From assembly GCA_001560895.1 (NCBI GenBank), contig CP014326.1, positions 1,314,001 to 1,378,000 of the forward strand: a stretch of 64,000 bases of DNA. Direction: 5' to 3'. Origin of the DNA: Streptococcus mitis. GTDB lineage: Bacteria; Bacillota; Bacilli; Lactobacillales; Streptococcaceae. The notes beneath the pieces were generated by a model that had not been told where the DNA came from, did not search any database, and saw only the letters and a list, made by a program, of their open reading frames with translations. Position 1 is the stretch's first letter, and every line of letters starts with the position of its first letter. A program made the translations under genes and the position numbers. Shown piece after piece: positions 54,274 to 63,800 of this stretch.

Positions 54274-55801
54274 CACTCTTCTCCTTTCCCAAGTTTCCAC
54301 CAGCCATCAAGACACCAAGTTCTTGCTTATTGGTTGTTTCTGGTGACACAATACCTTGAATCTTCCCATCGTGGATAACGGCAATACGGTCTGAGACGTT
54401 TAAAATCTCATCCAATTCAAAGCTGACAACAAGGACAGCCTTCCCATTATCACGCTCTTCAATCAAGCGTTTGTGGATATATTCAATGGCACCGACATCC
54501 AAACCACGAGTTGGTTGGCTGACGATAAGGAGATCAGGATCTCGATCAATTTCACGAGCAATAATTGCTTTTTGTTGATTTCCTCCTGAGAGTGCAGCTG
54601 CAGGCACATATTCACTAGCAGCACGAACATCAAATTCTTCCATTAGCTTTTTAGCATAAGAAGTAATATTTGAATAGTTCAAAATCCCATTTTTACTATG
54701 TGGTTCTTTATAGTAGGTTTGAAGGGCAATATTTTCAGAAATCATCATTTCCAAAATCAAACCATCACGGTGACGGTCTTCTGGAACGTGTCCAACACTC
54801 AACTCTGTAATCTGACGTGGATGCAAGCCTACAATTGAATCTCCTTTTAGCTCAATGCTACCAGATTCAACCTTGCGAAGACCTGTGATTGCTTGAATGA
54901 GTTCAGACTGACCATTTCCATCAATCCCCGCAATACCAACAATCTCTCCGGCACGAACATCCAAGGATAGATTTTTTACAGCTGGGACACCACGGTTTTC
55001 ATTGACCACCAAATCTTTGATTGACAAGACTACTTCTTTTGGTTGAGAGGCTTGCTTCTCTGTCTTAAAGGAAACAGAACGTCCTACCATCATTTCAGCC
55101 AAATCTGCATTGGTAGCTCCTGCAATTTCGACGGTTTCAATAGATTTCCCACGACGGATAACTGTAACGCGGTCAGAAACTGCACGAATCTCATCCAACT
55201 TGTGAGTGATCAAGATAATTGATTTTCCTTCTTTGACAAGATTTTTCATAATAGCCATCAACTCATCAATTTCTGATGGAGTCAAAACAGCCGTTGGTTC
55301 ATCAAAGATCAGGATATCAGCCCCCCGATAAAGGGTTTTTAAAATTTCTACACGTTGTTGGGCTCCAACTGAGATATCTGCTACCTTGGCAGAAGGGTCA
55401 ACAGCCAAGCCATAACGTTCAGAAAGAGCCTTAATTTCTTTGCTAGCTCCAGCGATATCTAGCACACCATTTTTAGTCAATTCACTACCTAAAATGATGT
55501 TTTCAGCCACTGTGAAGGCTTCTACCAACATAAAGTGCTGGTGAACCATTCCGATTCCCAAGCTAGCTGCTTTAGATGGTGAGTCGAGGTTAACAACTTG
55601 ACCGTTGACCGCAATTTCACCACTGGTTGGTTCAAGAAGCCCTGCTAACATGTTCATTAGCGTGGACTTACCAGCCCCATTTTCTCCTAAAAGTGCATGA
55701 ATTTCACCTTTTCGTAGGTGAAGGTTGATTTTGTCGTTGGCAACAAATTCACCAAACACCTTGGTAATATCACGCATCTCAATGACATTTTCGTGTGCCA
55801 T
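54266..55801 (-). CDS. Nucleoside ABC transporter ATP-binding protein (NupO/RnsB type)
   Basis: 511 residues with two ABC domains fused in tandem, as in sugar and nucleoside importers. Domain 1: GENGAGKSTLMNML, signature DISVGAQQRVEILKTL and ILIFDEPTAVLTP. Domain 2 has a degenerate Walker A (GIDGNGQSEL), AALSGGNQQKAIIAREI and LLIVSQPTRGLDVG. It energises uptake of nucleosides bound by PnrA. A strong terminator-like hairpin at 55899-55924 separates it from pnrA. Confidence 0.94.
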   Translation of the reverse strand: MAHENVIEMRDITKVFGEFVANDKINLHLRKGEIHALLGENGAGKSTLMNMLAGLLEPTSGEIAVNGQVVNLDSPSKAASLGIGMVHQHFMLVEAFTVAENIILGSELTKNGVLDIAGASKEIKALSERYGLAVDPSAKVADISVGAQQRVEILKTLYRGADILIFDEPTAVLTPSEIDELMAIMKNLVKEGKSIILITHKLDEIRAVSDRVTVIRRGKSIETVEIAGATNADLAEMMVGRSVSFKTEKQASQPKEVVLSIKDLVVNENRGVPAVKNLSLDVRAGEIVGIAGIDGNGQSELIQAITGLRKVESGSIELKGDSIVGLHPRQITELSVGHVPEDRHRDGLILEMMISENIALQTYYKEPHSKNGILNYSNITSYAKKLMEEFDVRAASEYVPAAALSGGNQQKAIIAREIDRDPDLLIVSQPTRGLDVGAIEYIHKRLIEERDNGKAVLVVSFELDEILNVSDRIAVIHDGKIQGIVSPETTNKQELGVLMAGGNLGKEKSDV

Positions 55802-55898
55802 GTGCTCTTCCTTTCAGAGTCTTATTTTATTTCAATAAAACTTGCTAGTTTGTCTAGTAGCAAGCTTTACTGAGACAAAATGACTTTGCCTCAACTCT

Positions 55899-55924
55899 TA
55901 AAAAAGCGGCCGAGGGCCGCTTCC
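55899..55924 (-). terminator. Hairpin with T-tract between pnrA and the transporter ATPase gene
   Basis: AAGCGGCC pairs with GGCCGCTT around a 3-nt loop, then six T on the minus strand. It is a strong intrinsic terminator inside the operon that probably lets the binding protein be made in excess over the membrane parts. Confidence 0.85.
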
Positions 55925-55944
55925 TAAGAAATGACTTCCATCCA

Positions 55945-56997
55945 TTATTTTTCAGGAACTTTTACGCTTCCATCAAGGATTTTAGCTTTAGCATCTTCAA
56001 CAGCTTTTTTACCTTCTTCTGAAAGGTTTGTTACCGCTAAGTCAACCCCTTTATCTTTCAATGAGTAAACGATCACTTGACCGCCAGGGAATTCACCTTT
56101 TTCTGCCTTATTAGCAATATCTTTTACAGTTGTACCAACTTGTTTCAAAGTAGATACAAGAACAAAGTTTGATTCTTTTCCATCTTTAGAAGTGTATTTA
56201 CCTTCTCCTACTTGGTCACGGTCAACACCGATAACCCAAACTTTTTCACTTTCAGGACGGCTTTCGTTGAGTGATTTAGCTTCTGCAAAGACACCTGCAC
56301 CTGTTCCACCTGCTGCTTGGTAAACAACGTCTGCACCAGCTGCGTATTGTGCTGCTGCAATTGTTTTACCTTTAGCCGCATCACCAAATGAACCAGCGTA
56401 GTCAACTTGTACTTTGATAGATGGGTCTACTGACTCAACACCAGCTTTAAATCCAGCTGCAAAACGTGAGATAACTTCAGACTCGATACCACCTACAAAA
56501 CCAACTTGTTTTGTTTTAGTTGTTTTAGCTGCTGCAACACCTGCAAGGTAAGCAGCTTCGTTATCAGCAAATGTTACGCTCGCAACATTCTTTTGATCTT
56601 TAATCACATCATCAATCAAGACATAGTTCAAGTCAGAGTGGTCTTTGGCTGCTTCTTCAACTGCATTGTGAAGGGCAAAACCAACTCCGAAGATTAGGTT
56701 GTAACTTCCAGCCGCTTGTTGCAAGTTGTTAGCGTAGTCAGCTTCACTTGTTGATTGGAAGTAAGTGAAACCTTTATCTTTTGAAAGATTGTGTTCTTTA
56801 CCCCAGTATTGCAAACCTTCCCAAGCTGATTGGTTGAATGATTTGTCATCAACACCACCAGTATCAGTGACGATTGCTGCTTTTGTCTTCACATCAGAAG
56901 ATGAAGCTGCGTTACGAGAAGAGCGGTTACCACATGCAGCAAGTCCAACTGCTGCCACTGCAACTAGACCAAGGCCTAGCCATTGTTTCTTGTTCAT
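55945..56997 (-). CDS. pnrA: Nucleoside-binding lipoprotein PnrA
   Basis: 350 residues from the ATG at 56997 (MNKKQWLGLGLVAVAAVGLA), which has TAGGAGG upstream; the frame is open to 57069 but without a site. Lipobox LAAC, with Cys about 22. A BMP/Med family domain binds purine and pyrimidine nucleosides: AIVTDTGGVDDKSFNQSAWE, VGFVGGIESEVISRFAAGF and VYQAAGGTGAGVF are characteristic, and WVIGVDRDQ carries a ligand Asp. It is a surface lipoprotein and immunogenic in pneumococcus. 89 bp after cdd. Confidence 0.93.
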   Translation of the reverse strand: MNKKQWLGLGLVAVAAVGLAACGNRSSRNAASSSDVKTKAAIVTDTGGVDDKSFNQSAWEGLQYWGKEHNLSKDKGFTYFQSTSEADYANNLQQAAGSYNLIFGVGFALHNAVEEAAKDHSDLNYVLIDDVIKDQKNVASVTFADNEAAYLAGVAAAKTTKTKQVGFVGGIESEVISRFAAGFKAGVESVDPSIKVQVDYAGSFGDAAKGKTIAAAQYAAGADVVYQAAGGTGAGVFAEAKSLNESRPESEKVWVIGVDRDQVGEGKYTSKDGKESNFVLVSTLKQVGTTVKDIANKAEKGEFPGGQVIVYSLKDKGVDLAVTNLSEEGKKAVEDAKAKILDGSVKVPEK

Positions 56998-57086
56998 TAC
57001 TGAACCTCCTAAATAAGATGTGCAACGATGTTGCAAGTATGGATTGGTTGGCCACAAGGACCGTGCCACTCAGAGAGCGACTCAGA

Positions 57087-57476
57087 CTAGTTTAAGTCTG
57101 TAAAAGAGTATGGAAGTAACTCCCCGACCGTCATCTCGACCGTCGATTTATCTTTTGCGACTAAAGTCACTTTTAGATCTTGTTCAAAAAATTCAGCCAT
57201 CACTTGGCGACAAGCACCACATGGCGAAATTGGTTTTTCAGTCTGTCCATAGATAATCAATTCTGAAAACTCTCTTTGGCCTTCGGAAACTGCTTTAAAA
57301 ATCGCTGTACGCTCTCCACAGTTGGTCAAAGAATAGCTAGCATTCTCGATATTGACACCTGTATAAATGTTCCCATCTTTCGCCACCAGAACAGCGCTAA
57401 CAGGAAAGTGAGAATAGGGGACATAGGCATGTTTGCTGGTTTCAATTGCTAGTTCAATCAACTCAGTAGTCGCCAT
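57087..57476 (-). CDS. cdd: Cytidine deaminase
   Basis: 129 residues, tetrameric-type enzyme converting cytidine and deoxycytidine to uridine forms. Zn ligands and catalytic Glu are in NCGERTAIF (Cys-x-Glu) and SPCGACRQV (Cys-x-x-Cys); the substrate-binding [10 protein letters not shown] and NIENASY are present. Its start overlaps deoC by 14 bp. Confidence 0.96.
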   Translation of the reverse strand: MATTELIELAIETSKHAYVPYSHFPVSAVLVAKDGNIYTGVNIENASYSLTNCGERTAIFKAVSEGQREFSELIIYGQTEKPISPCGACRQVMAEFFEQDLKVTLVAKDKSTVEMTVGELLPYSFTDLN

Positions 57477-58125
57477 CTGCCAATTCTCCTTTTAAAATGG
57501 CTACACCAGCTGACGTTCCGATACGGGTCGCACCTGCTTCAACAAAGGCAAGAGCATCTGCATAAGAACGAGCTCCACCAGCTGCCTTGACTCCCATATC
57601 AGGTCCAACAGTTTCACGCATTAATTTGACATCTGCTATCGTAGCTCCACCAGTTGAAAAGCCAGTAGATGTTTTGACAAAATCAGCTTCCGCTTTTTGG
57701 GCTAATTGACAAGCCACAACTTTTTCTTGGTCGGTCAATAAGCAAGCTTCAATGATGACTTTCACTAACTTGTCACCACTTGCTTCTACTACTGCGCGAA
57801 TGTCAGACTCAACCAAATCAAGATTACCTGATTTGAGAGCTCCAACATTGATCACCATATCAATCTCATCTGCACCATTTTGGATAGCTTCTTTGGTTTC
57901 AAAAGCTTTCACTGCTGAAGTTGTTGCTCCCAAGGGAAAACCTATTACTGTACAAATCTTGACATCTGTACCTTCAAGCCCTTTTTTAGCATGTTCAACC
58001 CAGGTCGGATTGACACAAACACTGGCAAAATCATACTCTCTAGCCTCAGACAACAAACAATCAATTTGTTTTTCTGTCGCTTCCTGCTTCAAAAGCGTAT
58101 GATCGATATATTTATTTAATTTCAT
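57463..58125 (-). CDS. deoC: Deoxyribose-phosphate aldolase
   Basis: 220 residues, class I aldolase splitting deoxyribose-5-phosphate into glyceraldehyde-3-phosphate and acetaldehyde. [11 protein letters not shown] at the start, [12 protein letters not shown] (catalytic Asp), [14 protein letters not shown] with the Schiff-base Lys (about residue 149) and VKAAGGARS with the second Lys are all present. 19 bp after pdp. Confidence 0.97.
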   Translation of the reverse strand: MKLNKYIDHTLLKQEATEKQIDCLLSEAREYDFASVCVNPTWVEHAKKGLEGTDVKICTVIGFPLGATTSAVKAFETKEAIQNGADEIDMVINVGALKSGNLDLVESDIRAVVEASGDKLVKVIIEACLLTDQEKVVACQLAQKAEADFVKTSTGFSTGGATIADVKLMRETVGPDMGVKAAGGARSYADALAFVEAGATRIGTSAGVAILKGELADGDY

Positions 58126-58144
58126 ATACGGATTCTCCTGTCGT

Positions 58145-59422
58145 TTATGAGATAATTTCTATAATTTCTCGTAAACTTCGCACCCTATCATTTATTTTAA
58201 CATATTTTTGAAAATCTGTAACTAGCTGAGGAGAAATTTTTCCATTTGTGTATACTTTTGCAACAATTTCTCCCTTTTGAACGGAATCTCCAACTTTCTT
58301 TTCAAAAACAATTCCAGTTTCATAGTCCAAGTCATCGGACTTGACTGCACGGCCTGCCCCCAGTCTCATAGCATAAAGACCAAATTCCATTGCTGGAAGA
58401 GCTGAGATAATACCCGTTTCCTGGGCAGGGATTTCTACCACATGGGCAACATTGACAGGACGGTAGAGGTCTTCCAAGTCCCCACCTTGGGCTTGCACCA
58501 TTTCCTCAAACTTAGCCAGTGCTTGGCCATTTTCAAGATGTTGGCGAACTTCCTCAACTGTCTTGTTTACATTTGCCAGACCAAGCATAATTTGAGCCAA
58601 TTCACAAATAAAGTGGGTAATATCCTGACGGCCTTGTCCTTGTAAAATCTCCAGTGCTTCAAGGATTTCCAGACGATTTCCAATCGCTCGTCCCAAGGGC
58701 TGACTCATATCCGTAATCACTGCTACCGTCTTTCGACCAACTGCCTTACCAAGATCCACCATGGTTTGAGCCAGTTCACGCGCCTCATCAACAGTTTTCA
58801 TGAAGGCACCCTCTCCGACAGTTACGTCTAGCAAAATAGCATCCGCTCCTGCCGCGATTTTCTTGCTCATCACCGAACTCGCAATCAGAGGAATCGTGTC
58901 AACAGTTGCAGTTACATCACGGAGAGCGTAGAGAAGCTTGTCAGCTTTAACCAGCTGGTCTGATTGCCCAATGACAGATACTCCAATGTCCTGCACCTGA
59001 CGAATGAAATCTTCTTGACTGCGCTCGACTTGATAGCCCTTAATGGACTCCAATTTATCAATTGTTCCACCAGTATGACCGAGACCACGACCACTCATTT
59101 TGGCCACAGGCACACCAAAGCTAGCCACAAGAGGAGCCAAAATCAAGGTTACCTTATCACCAACACCACCCGTAGAATGCTTGTCAACCTTAACCCCATC
59201 AATAGCTGATAAATCAAACTCTTGTCCAGTCCTAACCATATTCATAGTTAGGTCAGAGATTTCTCGTGTCGTCATTCCTTTAAAATAAACAGCCATAGCA
59301 AAGGCAGACATCTGATAATCCGGAACAGTTCCTGACACATAGCCTTCAACTAGCCACTCAATTTCACTCGAAGTCAGTTCTTGACCATCTCGTTTCTTTT
59401 GGATTAAATCAACTGCTCTCAT
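58145..59422 (-). CDS. pdp: Pyrimidine-nucleoside phosphorylase
   Basis: 425 residues; cleaves thymidine, deoxyuridine and uridine with phosphate. Motifs: [17 protein letters not shown] (phosphate binding), [18 protein letters not shown] (the family signature) and [20 protein letters not shown]. The C-terminal alpha/beta domain includes [20 protein letters not shown]. Its ATG overlaps the stop codon of the methyltransferase gene by 4 bp. Confidence 0.96.
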   Translation of the reverse strand: MRAVDLIQKKRDGQELTSSEIEWLVEGYVSGTVPDYQMSAFAMAVYFKGMTTREISDLTMNMVRTGQEFDLSAIDGVKVDKHSTGGVGDKVTLILAPLVASFGVPVAKMSGRGLGHTGGTIDKLESIKGYQVERSQEDFIRQVQDIGVSVIGQSDQLVKADKLLYALRDVTATVDTIPLIASSVMSKKIAAGADAILLDVTVGEGAFMKTVDEARELAQTMVDLGKAVGRKTVAVITDMSQPLGRAIGNRLEILEALEILQGQGRQDITHFICELAQIMLGLANVNKTVEEVRQHLENGQALAKFEEMVQAQGGDLEDLYRPVNVAHVVEIPAQETGIISALPAMEFGLYAMRLGAGRAVKSDDLDYETGIVFEKKVGDSVQKGEIVAKVYTNGKISPQLVTDFQKYVKINDRVRSLREIIEIIS

Positions 59423-60009
59423 TCGTTCACACTTCTAAGGATATAGTATCCCTTATCTTTTTTGACGATTTCACAATTGCCAAACACTTCCTCCATCTTG
59501 GACTTAGCACTTGGGGCCCCTTGTTTTTTCTGAATAACGATTGTTAAATCTCCACCAGTTTCCAAGAAATCTTTACTTTTCTCAATGATTTCATGAACCA
59601 CTTGCTTGCCTGCACGGATAGGAGGATTAGAAATGACGTGGTCAAAATTCCCTTCAACTTGTTCATAGATGTTAGACTGGAAAATCGTCGCTTCTATTTT
59701 ATTTCGTTCAGCATTTTGTCGCGCTAAATCCAAGGCACGATTATTAATATCGACCATGGTCGCCTGAGCTCCATAAGCCTTAGCCAAAGACAAGCCCAAA
59801 GGCCCGTAACCACAGCCTACATCAAGGACAGTTTCTCCTTGGTTGACCTCTAGACACTTGAGCAAGAGTTGACTTCCAAAGTCAACCATTTTCTTGCTAA
59901 AAACACCCGCATCCGTTAAAAAGGTCATTTTTTCTCCCAACAACTCCACTCTCAACTCATGAATATCGTGAGCAGCGTCAGGATTTTCTGCATAATACAT
60001 TTTACTCAT
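59419..60009 (-). CDS. Class I SAM-dependent methyltransferase (RsmC-like)
   Basis: 196 residues matching the single-domain relatives of RsmC, which methylate G1207 of 16S rRNA. SAM-binding motif I is VLDVGCGYGPLGLSLAKAYG; the catalytic/substrate motif is the NPPIRAGK segment (Asn-Pro-Pro-hydrophobic), typical of base N-methyltransferases. It heads the nucleoside operon in this window and is translationally coupled to pdp. Its link to nucleoside salvage is not understood. Confidence 0.87.
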   Translation of the reverse strand: MSKMYYAENPDAAHDIHELRVELLGEKMTFLTDAGVFSKKMVDFGSQLLLKCLEVNQGETVLDVGCGYGPLGLSLAKAYGAQATMVDINNRALDLARQNAERNKIEATIFQSNIYEQVEGNFDHVISNPPIRAGKQVVHEIIEKSKDFLETGGDLTIVIQKKQGAPSAKSKMEEVFGNCEIVKKDKGYYILRSVNE

Positions 60010-60015
60010 GACACT

Positions 60016-60024
60016 ATTTTACCA
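60016..60024 (-). promoter_or_regulatory. Extended -10 promoter of the nucleoside operon
   Basis: TGGTAAAAT on the minus strand, about 10 bp before the start codon at 60009. The spacing leaves a very short leader, so a start further upstream cannot be excluded. Confidence 0.4.
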
Positions 60025-60038
60025 TAATTTGCCTTAAA

Positions 60039-60055
60039 TTGTAAATCGTTTACAA
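60039..60055. promoter_or_regulatory. Dyad upstream of the nucleoside operon
   Basis: TTGTAAA-TCG-TTTACAA is a 7-bp perfect inverted repeat around a 3-nt centre, 15 bp upstream of the -10. It partly resembles a cre site, with three mismatches, or a repressor operator. Confidence 0.4.
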
Positions 60056-60214
60056 ATTGATAATAAAACGAAAAAGAGTGAAGAAAGCTAGTCAAGAGAA
60101 CCTTTTCTTCAATCTATTTCAACACTTATAAATAATAAGGAATTTAGAACTAAAAATATCATAGTCAGGATAAGACAATAAATTTAATGTCTATAATCAG
60201 TCGCATTTTCATTA

Positions 60215-60619
60215 CTATTGCTTAACCTTAAAATACTTTATTATCAACAAAATTCCCAACAAAATGTTTAGATAAAAGCCCAACTGATAAGTTTGTGTCA
60301 GGAATTCCAAACTTGTCCAAAGTCGTATCAAATCTTCTAATGACATACGGAAGAGATACCCTTCTGTAGCAATCCACAAAATCAAAAATAGATAACTTCC
60401 AGCAGCAAGCCATTTCGTCCATCGTTTTTTTAGCAGCCAAGCAATCAAGAGCGAACAGATAAAGACAACTGTTACAATGGCATGTTCCATCAAAAAAGTA
60501 AAACCGTAATAGATTTCCACAAAGCGTCTACCATTATCCGCATTGACCCCTTTTATAAAAGGTAAGGCAAAACTTAAAATAAAACAGAGTTCCAATATAT
60601 AAGGTTTTAAGATTTTCAT
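60215..60619 (-). CDS. Small membrane protein, unknown
   Basis: 134 residues from the ATG at 60619, which has ATAGGAGGT 7 nt upstream; the frame extends to 60649 without a site. Four membrane helices (about 8-25, 35-58, 67-86, 108-127) with a short positively charged stretch KKRWTKW between the second and third. Not recognised. It is an isolated gene; the 205 bp between it and the methyltransferase gene hold only the promoter and dyad above. Confidence 0.7.
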   Translation of the reverse strand: MKILKPYILELCFILSFALPFIKGVNADNGRRFVEIYYGFTFLMEHAIVTVVFICSLLIAWLLKKRWTKWLAAGSYLFLILWIATEGYLFRMSLEDLIRLWTSLEFLTQTYQLGFYLNILLGILLIIKYFKVKQ

Positions 60620-60785
60620 GACACACCTCCTATAAGTTGTGAATCCCAAAGCCCCCTTTATTAGCTTATAAGTCAGGAGAAAGTAGCTCCTACTTCATCA
60701 ATAAATTGGTCAACCTCTATCTACCTCTATTATACGATATTGGCTTACTATCATCAAGAAACCGCTTTATTTTTTTAGCTTTTTA

Positions 60786-60794
60786 TGGTATGAT
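60786..60794 (+). promoter_or_regulatory. Extended -10 promoter of coaA
   Basis: TGGTATGAT, 25 bp upstream of the ATG at 60820, which is preceded by AGGGGAAA. Confidence 0.55.
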
Positions 60795-60819
60795 AGACAA
60801 AATATCTAGGGGAAAATAA

Positions 60820-61740
60820 ATGACCAACGAATTTTTACATTTTGAAAAAATCAGCCGCCAGACTTGGCAATCTTTACATCGAAAGACAACACCTCCTTTG
60901 ACTGAAGAGGAATTAGAATCTATCAAAAGTTTTAATGACCAGATTAGCTTGCAGGATGTTACCGATGTCTATCTCCCCCTAGCTCATCTCATCCAGATTT
61001 ACAAGCGTACCAAGGATGATTTGGCCTTTTCAAAAGGAATTTTCCTTCAACGTGAAAGTAAATCCCAACCTTTTATCATTGGTGTTTCTGGTAGTGTTGC
61101 CGTTGGAAAATCCACAACCAGTCGCCTACTTCAAATCCTACTGTCCCGTACCCTTACAGATGCTACGGTTGAATTGGTAACAACTGATGGTTTTCTCTAT
61201 CCCAACCAGACCTTGATTGAACAAGGGATTTTAAATCGCAAGGGATTTCCTGAAAGCTATGATATGGAAGCTCTTCTTAACTTCTTGAACCGAATTAAAA
61301 ATGGACAAGATGTAGATATTCCTGTCTATTCTCATGAAGTCTACGACATCGTACCTGAGGAAAAGCAAAGTGTCAAAGCTGCTGACTTTGTGATTGTCGA
61401 GGGGATCAATGTCTTTCAAAATCCACAAAACGAGCGTCTCTACATTACTGACTTCTTTGACTTTTCCATCTATGTTGATGCGGCAGTCGATGACATCGAG
61501 AGTTGGTATCTAGACCGTTTCTTGAAAATGCTGAGTCTAGCCCAAAACGACCCCGAAAGCTACTATTATCGTTTTACTCAAATGCCAATCGGGGAAGTGG
61601 AGTCCTTTGCCCATCAAGTCTGGACCAGTATCAATCTCACAAATCTACAAAATTACATTGAACCAACCAGAAACCGTGCGGAAGTGATTCTTCATAAAAC
61701 AAAGAACCATGAAATCGATGAAATTTACTTAAAAAAGTAA
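60820..61740 (+). CDS. coaA: Pantothenate kinase (type I, CoaA)
   Basis: 306 residues; phosphorylates pantothenate as the first step of coenzyme A synthesis. Walker [16 protein letters not shown] (about 88-102), [13 protein letters not shown] with the catalytic Asp, [16 protein letters not shown] and [10 protein letters not shown] are hallmarks of the bacterial type I enzyme. Divergent from the unknown membrane gene and followed by rpsT 68 bp later. Confidence 0.96.
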   Translation: MTNEFLHFEKISRQTWQSLHRKTTPPLTEEELESIKSFNDQISLQDVTDVYLPLAHLIQIYKRTKDDLAFSKGIFLQRESKSQPFIIGVSGSVAVGKSTTSRLLQILLSRTLTDATVELVTTDGFLYPNQTLIEQGILNRKGFPESYDMEALLNFLNRIKNGQDVDIPVYSHEVYDIVPEEKQSVKAADFVIVEGINVFQNPQNERLYITDFFDFSIYVDAAVDDIESWYLDRFLKMLSLAQNDPESYYYRFTQMPIGEVESFAHQVWTSINLTNLQNYIEPTRNRAEVILHKTKNHEIDEIYLKK

Positions 61741-61747
61741 TTTTCCC

Positions 61748-61776
61748 TTGTCAAAACGTAAGTTTTCAGATATAAT
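61748..61776 (+). promoter_or_regulatory. Promoter of rpsT
   Basis: TTGTCA (61748-61753), 17-bp spacer, TATAAT (61771-61776). Confidence 0.8.
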
Positions 61777-61807
61777 GGTATAGTTAGTAAATATGGAGGT
61801 AAGAACA

Positions 61808-62044
61808 TTGGCAAACATTAAATCAGCTATCAAACGCGCTGAATTGAACGTTAAACAAAACGAAAAGAACTCAGCTCAAAAATCAGCTATGCGTACTGCT
61901 ATCAAAGCTTTCGAAGCAAACCCATCTGAAGAACTTTTCCGTGCTGCTAGCTCAGCTATCGATAAAGCAGAAACTAAAGGTTTGATTCACAAAAACAAAG
62001 CAAGCCGCGACAAAGCTCGTCTTTCAGCTAAACTTGCTAAATAA
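61808..62044 (+). CDS. rpsT: Ribosomal protein S20
   Basis: 78 residues. The start is TTG at 61808, supported by GGAGGT 7 nt upstream and by the family N-terminus (M)[13 protein letters not shown]; an ATG at 61793 is inside the ribosome-binding region. Lys/Arg/Ala-rich, with the conserved [10 protein letters not shown] and [17 protein letters not shown] segments. It binds 16S rRNA early in 30S assembly. A non-AUG start is common for S20 genes. Confidence 0.96.
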
Positions 62045-62045
62045 G

Positions 62046-62073
62046 AAACAGTCCATAGAGGCTGTTTTTTTGT
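62046..62073 (+). terminator. Intrinsic terminator of rpsT
   Basis: AACAG(T)C pairs with G(G)CTGTT, followed by seven T. Confidence 0.75.
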
Positions 62074-62096
62074 CCTCAAATAGGAAAAGGTAGAAA

Positions 62097-62609
62097 ATGA
62101 AAATTGCAATTATCGGATATTCTGGTGCTGGTAAGTCAACTCTAGCAGAAAAGTTGTCTCACTACTACTCCATTCCAAAACTTCACATGGACACACTCCA
62201 ATTTCAACCTGGTTGGCAAGACAGCGACCGCGAATGGATGTTGACCGAGATGAAAAACTTTCTTACAAAGAATGAATCTTGGGTTATCGATGGAAATTAT
62301 TCTTGGTGTTTTTATGAGGAAAGAATGCAGGAAGCTGACCAAATCATCTTTCTCAATTTTTCCCCATTAACCTGTCTCTTTCGAGCCTTTAAACGGTATC
62401 TCAAATACCGAGGCAAGGTTAGAGAAAGTATGGCTAAGGGATGCCCCGAGCAATTCAACTGGGAATTTATTCGTTGGATTCTCTGGGATGGTCGAACAAA
62501 AAATGCTAAGGATAGATACCAATACTTAAACAATACTTACCCAGAAAAGATGTATATTCTCCATTCTCAAGCAGAGATTGATTGTTTTTTGCGATCTTTA
62601 AAAAAGTAA
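62097..62609 (+). CDS. P-loop kinase-like protein (topology modulation FlaR type)
   Basis: 170 residues of the small NTPase family annotated as DNA topology modulation protein FlaR, close to adenylate kinases. Walker A is GYSGAGKSTLAEKL (about 7-20), then HMDTLQFQPGW, the VIDGNYS segment typical of the family (about 66-72) and a lid region rich in Arg (FKRYLKYRGKVRESM). The real substrate is unknown and a role in topology is doubtful. Ribosome site AGGAAAAGG upstream. Confidence 0.82.
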   Translation: MKIAIIGYSGAGKSTLAEKLSHYYSIPKLHMDTLQFQPGWQDSDREWMLTEMKNFLTKNESWVIDGNYSWCFYEERMQEADQIIFLNFSPLTCLFRAFKRYLKYRGKVRESMAKGCPEQFNWEFIRWILWDGRTKNAKDRYQYLNNTYPEKMYILHSQAEIDCFLRSLKK

Positions 62610-62654
62610 ACAGTATAGTAGCATTTCATTAAAATCAGCATGCACTGATTGACT

Positions 62655-62697
62655 AAAAAAGGAAGTTTTTCATCCAGAAAGTCTTCCTTTTTTCCTT
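62655..62697 (+). terminator. Terminator of the FlaR-like gene
   Basis: AAAAAAGGAAG pairs with CTTCCTTTTTT across a 17-nt loop, with a T-run. Confidence 0.75.
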
Positions 62698-62799
62698 TTA
62701 TTCAACAATTAAAAATAACTCGAGCAATTTATAAATCAACAATAAAATTCCCCTAGAAATGAAGAGAATCTTGTTCATAGTTTCTGAGTTCGTGATACA

Positions 62800-62842
62800 A
62801 AAAAACTGAAGGAAGTATAGTCCTACTTCTTTCAGTTTTTTA
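62800..62842. terminator. Terminator of the sirtuin gene (bidirectional form)
   Basis: AAAAAACTGAA(G)GAAGTA pairs with TACTTC(T)TTCAGTTTTTT, with T-runs in both directions. It abuts the stop codon at 62840. Confidence 0.8.
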
Positions 62843-63571
62843 TTGTCTCAATTTAGAAAAAACTTCTCCAATCTTACCTTCGATAACTAAATCAGCTTGG
62901 CTGTCTTGAGGAGTGCTGGACTTGTTGATAACGACAAGATTTGATCCTGAAAAATAATTGATTAGGCTAGCTGCAGGGTAAACAACTAAGGAAGTTCCAC
63001 CAATGATCAACAAATCTGCTTGCTGAATGGCTCGAGCTGCGCGACTAAATACATCCATATCTAGCGCTTCCTCATAAAGGGTCACGTCAGGTTTGACCAC
63101 CTTGCCACAATCTAAACAGTAGGGAACTGGACCTTCAAGTTCCAAAAAGGCAGTCAAATCATAAAAGCGATGACAGCCCAAACAATAATTACGATCTGCA
63201 CTACCATGCAGTTTCAAAACTTTCTGAGATCCTGCTATTTCATGGAGACTATCGATATTTTGCGTCACAATCGCCTTTAATTTACCTGTTTTTTCCAACG
63301 ACGTTAGATAATCATGTGCTAAATTCGGCTTGGCATCAGGATAGACCAGATACTTTTTGTAGAAATCAAAAAAATCCTCTGGATAGCGCTCAAACATAGT
63401 GCGTGAAACCAGTTGCTCGGCAGTAAAATGGCGACCTAGTTTCAGACTATATATACCATCTGAACTACGAAAATCTGGAATATTAGACTCTGTAGAAACC
63501 CCTGCACCACCGAAAAAGACAATGCTCTGACTTTGATCAATAATACCTTGTAATTGTTTAATCTTATCCAT
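62840..63571 (-). CDS. NAD-dependent protein deacetylase (sirtuin, CobB/SirTM-like class)
   Basis: 243 residues of the Sir2 family, which deacylates lysine using NAD. NAD-binding GGAGVSTESNIPDFRSSDG (about 20-38), TQNIDSLHEIAG, the catalytic His in LKLHGSADRN and two Cys pairs for Zn (YCLGC and YCLDC) are all present. The late GTSLVVYPAASL and VVINKSS motifs bind NAD. It is a macrodomain-free stand-alone sirtuin. The 229 bp between it and deoD hold no recognised feature. Confidence 0.93.
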   Translation of the reverse strand: MDKIKQLQGIIDQSQSIVFFGGAGVSTESNIPDFRSSDGIYSLKLGRHFTAEQLVSRTMFERYPEDFFDFYKKYLVYPDAKPNLAHDYLTSLEKTGKLKAIVTQNIDSLHEIAGSQKVLKLHGSADRNYCLGCHRFYDLTAFLELEGPVPYCLDCGKVVKPDVTLYEEALDMDVFSRAARAIQQADLLIIGGTSLVVYPAASLINYFSGSNLVVINKSSTPQDSQADLVIEGKIGEVFSKLRQ

Positions 63572-63800
63572 TTTGTACTCCTAGGAATTTTCAAGTTAAA
63601 AAGTTGAAAGTCTTGACTTCTTGTCAACTTGGCTTCCAACTTTATTTGATTATGATTTAGATATTAAACTGACTAGTCTCGGTCCTTTGACACAATTAGG
63701 CTTCCTTCAATTTCCTTATTCTTACCTATTTCAGGATTGATTCATTGTTGATAGTTATCATTTTGAGAACAAGAGAAATCATTCTAAATATAGCCTACCT

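Noticed and set aside
57000..57086. Short inverted segments between cdd and pnrA as a riboswitch
   Set aside because: The 89-bp gap shows only weak pairing (for example GTGCCACTCAGAG with CTCTGAGTGGC-like bases nearby is not sustained), and no known purine-riboswitch core was recognised.
60028..60045. TTTAAGGCAAATT upstream of the methyltransferase promoter, similar to the ciaRH promoter
   Set aside because: No second TTTAAG half-site lies five bases away, and the operon is not known to me as a CiaR target. It was judged chance similarity in AT-rich DNA.
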